Source of the DNA: Parabacteroides sp.
GTDB taxonomy: Bacteria; Bacteroidota; Bacteroidia; Bacteroidales; Tannerellaceae
NCBI GenBank assembly: GCA_019411205.1
Contig: DXRF01000143.1
Span: forward strand, 1-7,620
DNA length: 7,620 bases
Direction: 5' to 3'
The position numbers and the translations under genes are program-made. Below, in pieces: positions 5,707-7,620 of the stretch (position 1 is its first letter; each line of letters begins with the position of its first letter). The notes under the pieces are model-generated. The model was given only the letters and a program-made list of their open reading frames with translations, had not been told where the DNA came from and searched no databases.

Positions 5707-7224
5707 TTAGTTTGCTTGTTCTGCCAATCGCTTTGCTTTTTCCATCACGTCCTCGATCGTGCCTACGTTTAGGAAGGCCTGTTCGGGGATGTCGTCCGTT
5801 TCTCCGTCCATGATCATCTTGAATCCCCGGATCGTATCTTCGATGGAGACCATGACGCCTGGCACGCCGGTGAATTGTTCCGCCACGGAGAACGGCTGTG
5901 AAAGGAAACGCTGTACGCGGCGGGCGCGGTTGACGGTCAGACGGTCTTCGTCGGAAAGCTCTTCCATACCGAGGATCGAGATGATATCCTGCAACTCCTT
6001 GTTGCGTTGGAGGATTTGTTTCACGCGCTGTGCCGTTTCGTAATGCTCTTTACCCACGATCAACGGGTCCAGGATGCGCGAAGTGGATTCCAGCGGGTCG
6101 ACGGCCGGATAGATACCGAGTTCGGTGATCTTACGGCTCAATACCGTGGTGGCATCCAGGTGCGTAAAGGTCGTTGCCGGCGCCGGGTCCGTCAAGTCGT
6201 CTGCGGGCACATAAACTGCCTGAACGGAAGTGATGGAGCCTTTCTTGGTGGAAGTGATGCGTTCTTGCATGGCTCCCATCTCGGTGGCCAGTGTCGGTTG
6301 GTAACCGACGGCAGACGGCATACGTCCCAATAGGGCGGATACCTCCGAACCGGCCTGCGTAAACCGGAAGATGTTGTCGATAAAGAAAAGAATGTCTTTC
6401 GTTTCCCCTTCTGCCGCCAGGTCACGGAAAGACTCGGCGATCGTCAGTCCCGAAAGGGCTACCGAAGAGCGGGCTCCCGGCGGTTCGTTCATCTGGCCGA
6501 AGACCAGTGTCGCCTGCGACTTGGCCAGTTCGTCGTAATCGATCTTGGACAAATCCCAATGGCCTGCCTCCATGCTTTTCTTGAATTCTTCGCCGTAGCG
6601 GATGACTCCGGATTGGATCATCTCGCGCAACAGGTCGTTTCCTTCGCGTGTGCGTTCACCCACACCGGCAAAGACGGAAAATCCGTTGTTCTTCTTCGCG
6701 ATGTTGTTGATCAGTTCCATGATAAGAACCGTCTTTCCTACGCCGGCTCCTCCGAACAGACCGATCTTGCCTCCTTTGGAATAGGGTTCGAGCAGGTCGA
6801 TCACCTTGATGCCGGTATACAAGACTTCACGGCTGGTGGTCAGGTCCTCGAACTTGGGCGGTTCGCGATGGATCGGAAGGGACCCTTTCTTGTCGAGTTC
6901 GGTCATTCCGTCGATGGGGTTTCCCGTTACGTTCATCAAACGCCCTTTTACCTGGTCGCCGACCGGCATCGTGATGGGCGAACCGTGTGAAATGGCTTCC
7001 ATTCCTCTCTTCAGTCCGTCTGTCGTGTCCATCGCTACGGTGCGGACCGTGTTTTCCCCAATATGCTGCTGGACTTCCACAATCAGGATTTTGCCATTGG
7101 GGCGGGTTATCTCCATTGCGTCGTGGATGCGGGGAAGTGTTATCTTTTCTTCCTTGTCATTATCGAAATGAATGTCCACGACCGGACCGATAACTTGTGA
7201 GATATAACCTTTTATTTCTCCCAT
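5707..7224 (-). CDS. atpD: ATP synthase F1 subunit beta (catalytic)
   Basis: Beta holds the three catalytic sites that make ATP from ADP and phosphate. The 505-residue product has the P-loop GGAGVGKT (158-165, Lys164), GERTREG with catalytic Glu190 and Arg191, MNEPPGAR (245-252), the Walker B strand ILFFIDN ending at Asp283, and EELSDED (421-427), the variant of the DELSEED lever that pushes on gamma. Between SGVI and VFGQMNEPP (about residues 209-236) there is an insert of about 27 residues relative to E. coli (containing GHWDLSKIDYDELAKSQ), which I take as lineage-typical. The start at 7224 (MGEIKGYISQVIGPVVDIHF) fits the family; a TTG at 7254 would add 10 residues with no family support. 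AAGGAAAAAAGAG lies shortly upstream. It is the first gene of the operon. Confidence 0.98.
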   Translation of the reverse strand: MGEIKGYISQVIGPVVDIHFDNDKEEKITLPRIHDAMEITRPNGKILIVEVQQHIGENTVRTVAMDTTDGLKRGMEAISHGSPITMPVGDQVKGRLMNVTGNPIDGMTELDKKGSLPIHREPPKFEDLTTSREVLYTGIKVIDLLEPYSKGGKIGLFGGAGVGKTVLIMELINNIAKKNNGFSVFAGVGERTREGNDLLREMIQSGVIRYGEEFKKSMEAGHWDLSKIDYDELAKSQATLVFGQMNEPPGARSSVALSGLTIAESFRDLAAEGETKDILFFIDNIFRFTQAGSEVSALLGRMPSAVGYQPTLATEMGAMQERITSTKKGSITSVQAVYVPADDLTDPAPATTFTHLDATTVLSRKITELGIYPAVDPLESTSRILDPLIVGKEHYETAQRVKQILQRNKELQDIISILGMEELSDEDRLTVNRARRVQRFLSQPFSVAEQFTGVPGVMVSIEDTIRGFKMIMDGETDDIPEQAFLNVGTIEDVMEKAKRLAEQAN

Positions 7225-7265
7225 ACAATCTCTTTTTTCCTTAATCCTATTCAAATCTTCGGTTG

Positions 7266-7294
7266 CAATATTACGAATTATGAATTTCTGAAAA
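7266..7294 (-). promoter_or_regulatory. Candidate atp operon promoter (Bacteroides type)
   Basis: Read leftward, TAATATTG (complement of 7266-7273) matches 7 of 8 bases of the Bacteroides -7 box TAnnTTTG. A TTTT (complement of 7291-7294) lies 17 bp upstream as a poor stand-in for the -33 TTTG, which is usually 19-21 bp away. Transcription would start near 7260, leaving a leader of about 35 nt before the atpD ATG at 7224. It is the best match I found in the region, but it is degenerate. Confidence 0.4.
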
Positions 7295-7356
7295 CCGGAA
7301 ATATTACTTTTTGAGTCTTTTTGTACTTAGTTAAATATTCAACTAATTTCAACCTC

Positions 7357-7393
7357 TTCTGAAATGAACCAATCGAGTTCTGAAATAAACCAA
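7357..7393. repeat. Two 16-bp direct repeats at 21-bp spacing, possible regulator site
   Basis: TTCTGAAATGAACCAA (7357-7372) and TTCTGAAATAAACCAA (7378-7393) differ at one base and begin exactly 21 bp apart, which is two turns of B-DNA. This puts the copies on the same face of the helix, as expected for a dimeric or tandem-bound regulator. A partial third copy, TTCTGAAA, lies at 7286-7293 beside the candidate atp promoter. The pair is about 90 bp upstream of the inferred atp start and about 140 bp upstream of the rightward -7 element, so either transcript could be the target. No regulator is identifiable. Confidence 0.55.
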
Positions 7394-7524
7394 AATGGCA
7401 GGAATAGCTTATTTTGTAAATCGTAGAGATAGAAGATTCTAAGCTGGATATGACGCTTTGCCGGTGGAAAACGGGTGAAATGTTTTACTTTGTTAAATAA
7501 AAAGGATTACTCATTTGTTTTTTC

Positions 7525-7532
7525 TACCTTTG
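7525..7532 (+). promoter_or_regulatory. -7 promoter element for the riboswitch transcript
   Basis: TACCTTTG at 7525-7532 is a full match to the Bacteroides -7 consensus TAnnTTTG and is followed closely by the riboswitch, so transcription probably starts near 7536-7540. A TTTG at the expected -33 distance (around 7500) is absent; the nearest copies, 7489-7492 and 7514-7517, are at the wrong spacing. The promoter may therefore be weak or activator-dependent. Confidence 0.6.
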
Positions 7533-7540
7533 CAACCGGA

Positions 7541-7620
7541 TTATGGTGTAACCGTGTTTGCTTCCGCTGACGGTTAGTAAAAGGGAATCCGGTGAAAGTC
7601 CGGAGCTGTACCCGTAGCTG
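7541..7620 (+). ncRNA. Cobalamin (B12) riboswitch, 5' part, cut by window end
   Basis: This mRNA leader binds adenosylcobalamin or a related corrinoid and normally turns off the gene behind it. The visible part contains a P3-like stem AACCGT (7550-7555) with ACGGTT (7570-7575), the conserved AGTAAAAGGGAA (7576-7587), a P5 hairpin TCCGG/CCGGA (7588-7592 with 7600-7604) and the GGG/CCC closing pairs (7583-7585 with 7611-7613) ahead of the B12-box-like GAGCTGTACCCGTAGCTG. The remaining core, the kissing-loop arm and the expression platform lie beyond the window. The controlled gene is not visible; in Bacteroidales such switches usually precede corrinoid uptake (TonB-dependent receptor) or B12-related metabolism genes. 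Confidence 0.9.

Larger units (their letters stand above)
7225..7540. other. Divergent non-coding control region between atpD and the cobalamin riboswitch
   Basis: This is about 316 bp of AT-rich sequence without a credible gene on either strand. It separates the leftward atp operon from a rightward riboswitch-led transcript. It contains the candidate atp promoter (about 7266-7294), a two-copy direct repeat (7357-7393), a small inverted repeat TAGAA-GA-TTCTA (7430-7441) and the rightward -7 element (7525-7532). No terminator hairpin and no RNA gene were seen in it. Confidence 0.75.

Noticed and set aside
6559..6990. 143-codon plus-strand frame opposite atpD
   Set aside because: Antisense to the conserved catalytic subunit, with no upstream signals and no recognisable product.
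7225..7254. N-terminal extension of beta from a TTG at 7254
   Set aside because: The ATG at 7224 gives the standard beta N-terminus and has a purine-rich upstream stretch; the extra 10 residues have no family match.
7430..7441. TAGAA-GA-TTCTA inverted repeat as an operator or terminator
   Set aside because: Five-base arms in AT-rich DNA arise easily by chance, there is no T-run, and the 2-nt loop cannot form a stable hairpin.

Overview
The window holds a complete F1Fo ATP synthase operon, read entirely on the minus strand (right to left), from a member of the Bacteroidota, most likely order Bacteroidales (Bacteroides/Parabacteroides type). Four things support this placement: the gene order beta-epsilon-(membrane protein)-a-c-b-delta-alpha-gamma, a 77-residue epsilon that lacks the C-terminal domain, lineage-style insertions in alpha and beta, and a TAnnTTTG-type promoter element. 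The genus is a guess from overall impression and was not tested.

Layout from left to right: 1-110 is an AT-rich flank with a strong hairpin (49-78) that can end the operon and probably also a rightward transcript arriving from outside the window. Next come atpG (111-968), a 66-bp imperfect palindrome built of CAATTG/TTGACAAT units (981-1046) that runs into the atpA stop codon, then atpA (1041-2621), atpH (2636-3178), atpF (3182-3682), atpE (3696-3950) and atpB (3986-5044). An unnamed four-helix membrane protein (5022-5450) occupies an AtpI-like slot, followed by atpC (5466-5699) and atpD (5707-7224). From 7225 to about 7540 is a non-coding divergent region with a weak candidate atp promoter, a 16-bp direct repeat at 21-bp spacing and a rightward promoter element. 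The last 80 bases are the 5' part of a cobalamin riboswitch on the plus strand, cut by the window edge.

The eight recognised genes encode all eight subunits of the enzyme: F1 (alpha, beta, gamma, delta, epsilon) and Fo (a, b, c). Tight spacing (3 to 72 bp, with one 23-bp overlap) implies one transcript. The c subunit has the proton-type carboxylate without the sodium-ligand signature, so the enzyme is inferred to couple to protons. No wholly new system is visible. The points worth a second look are the hairpin between atpA and atpG, the unidentified membrane protein, the epsilon without an inhibitory domain, the large secreted-type N-terminal domain on subunit a, and the repeat in the divergent control region.
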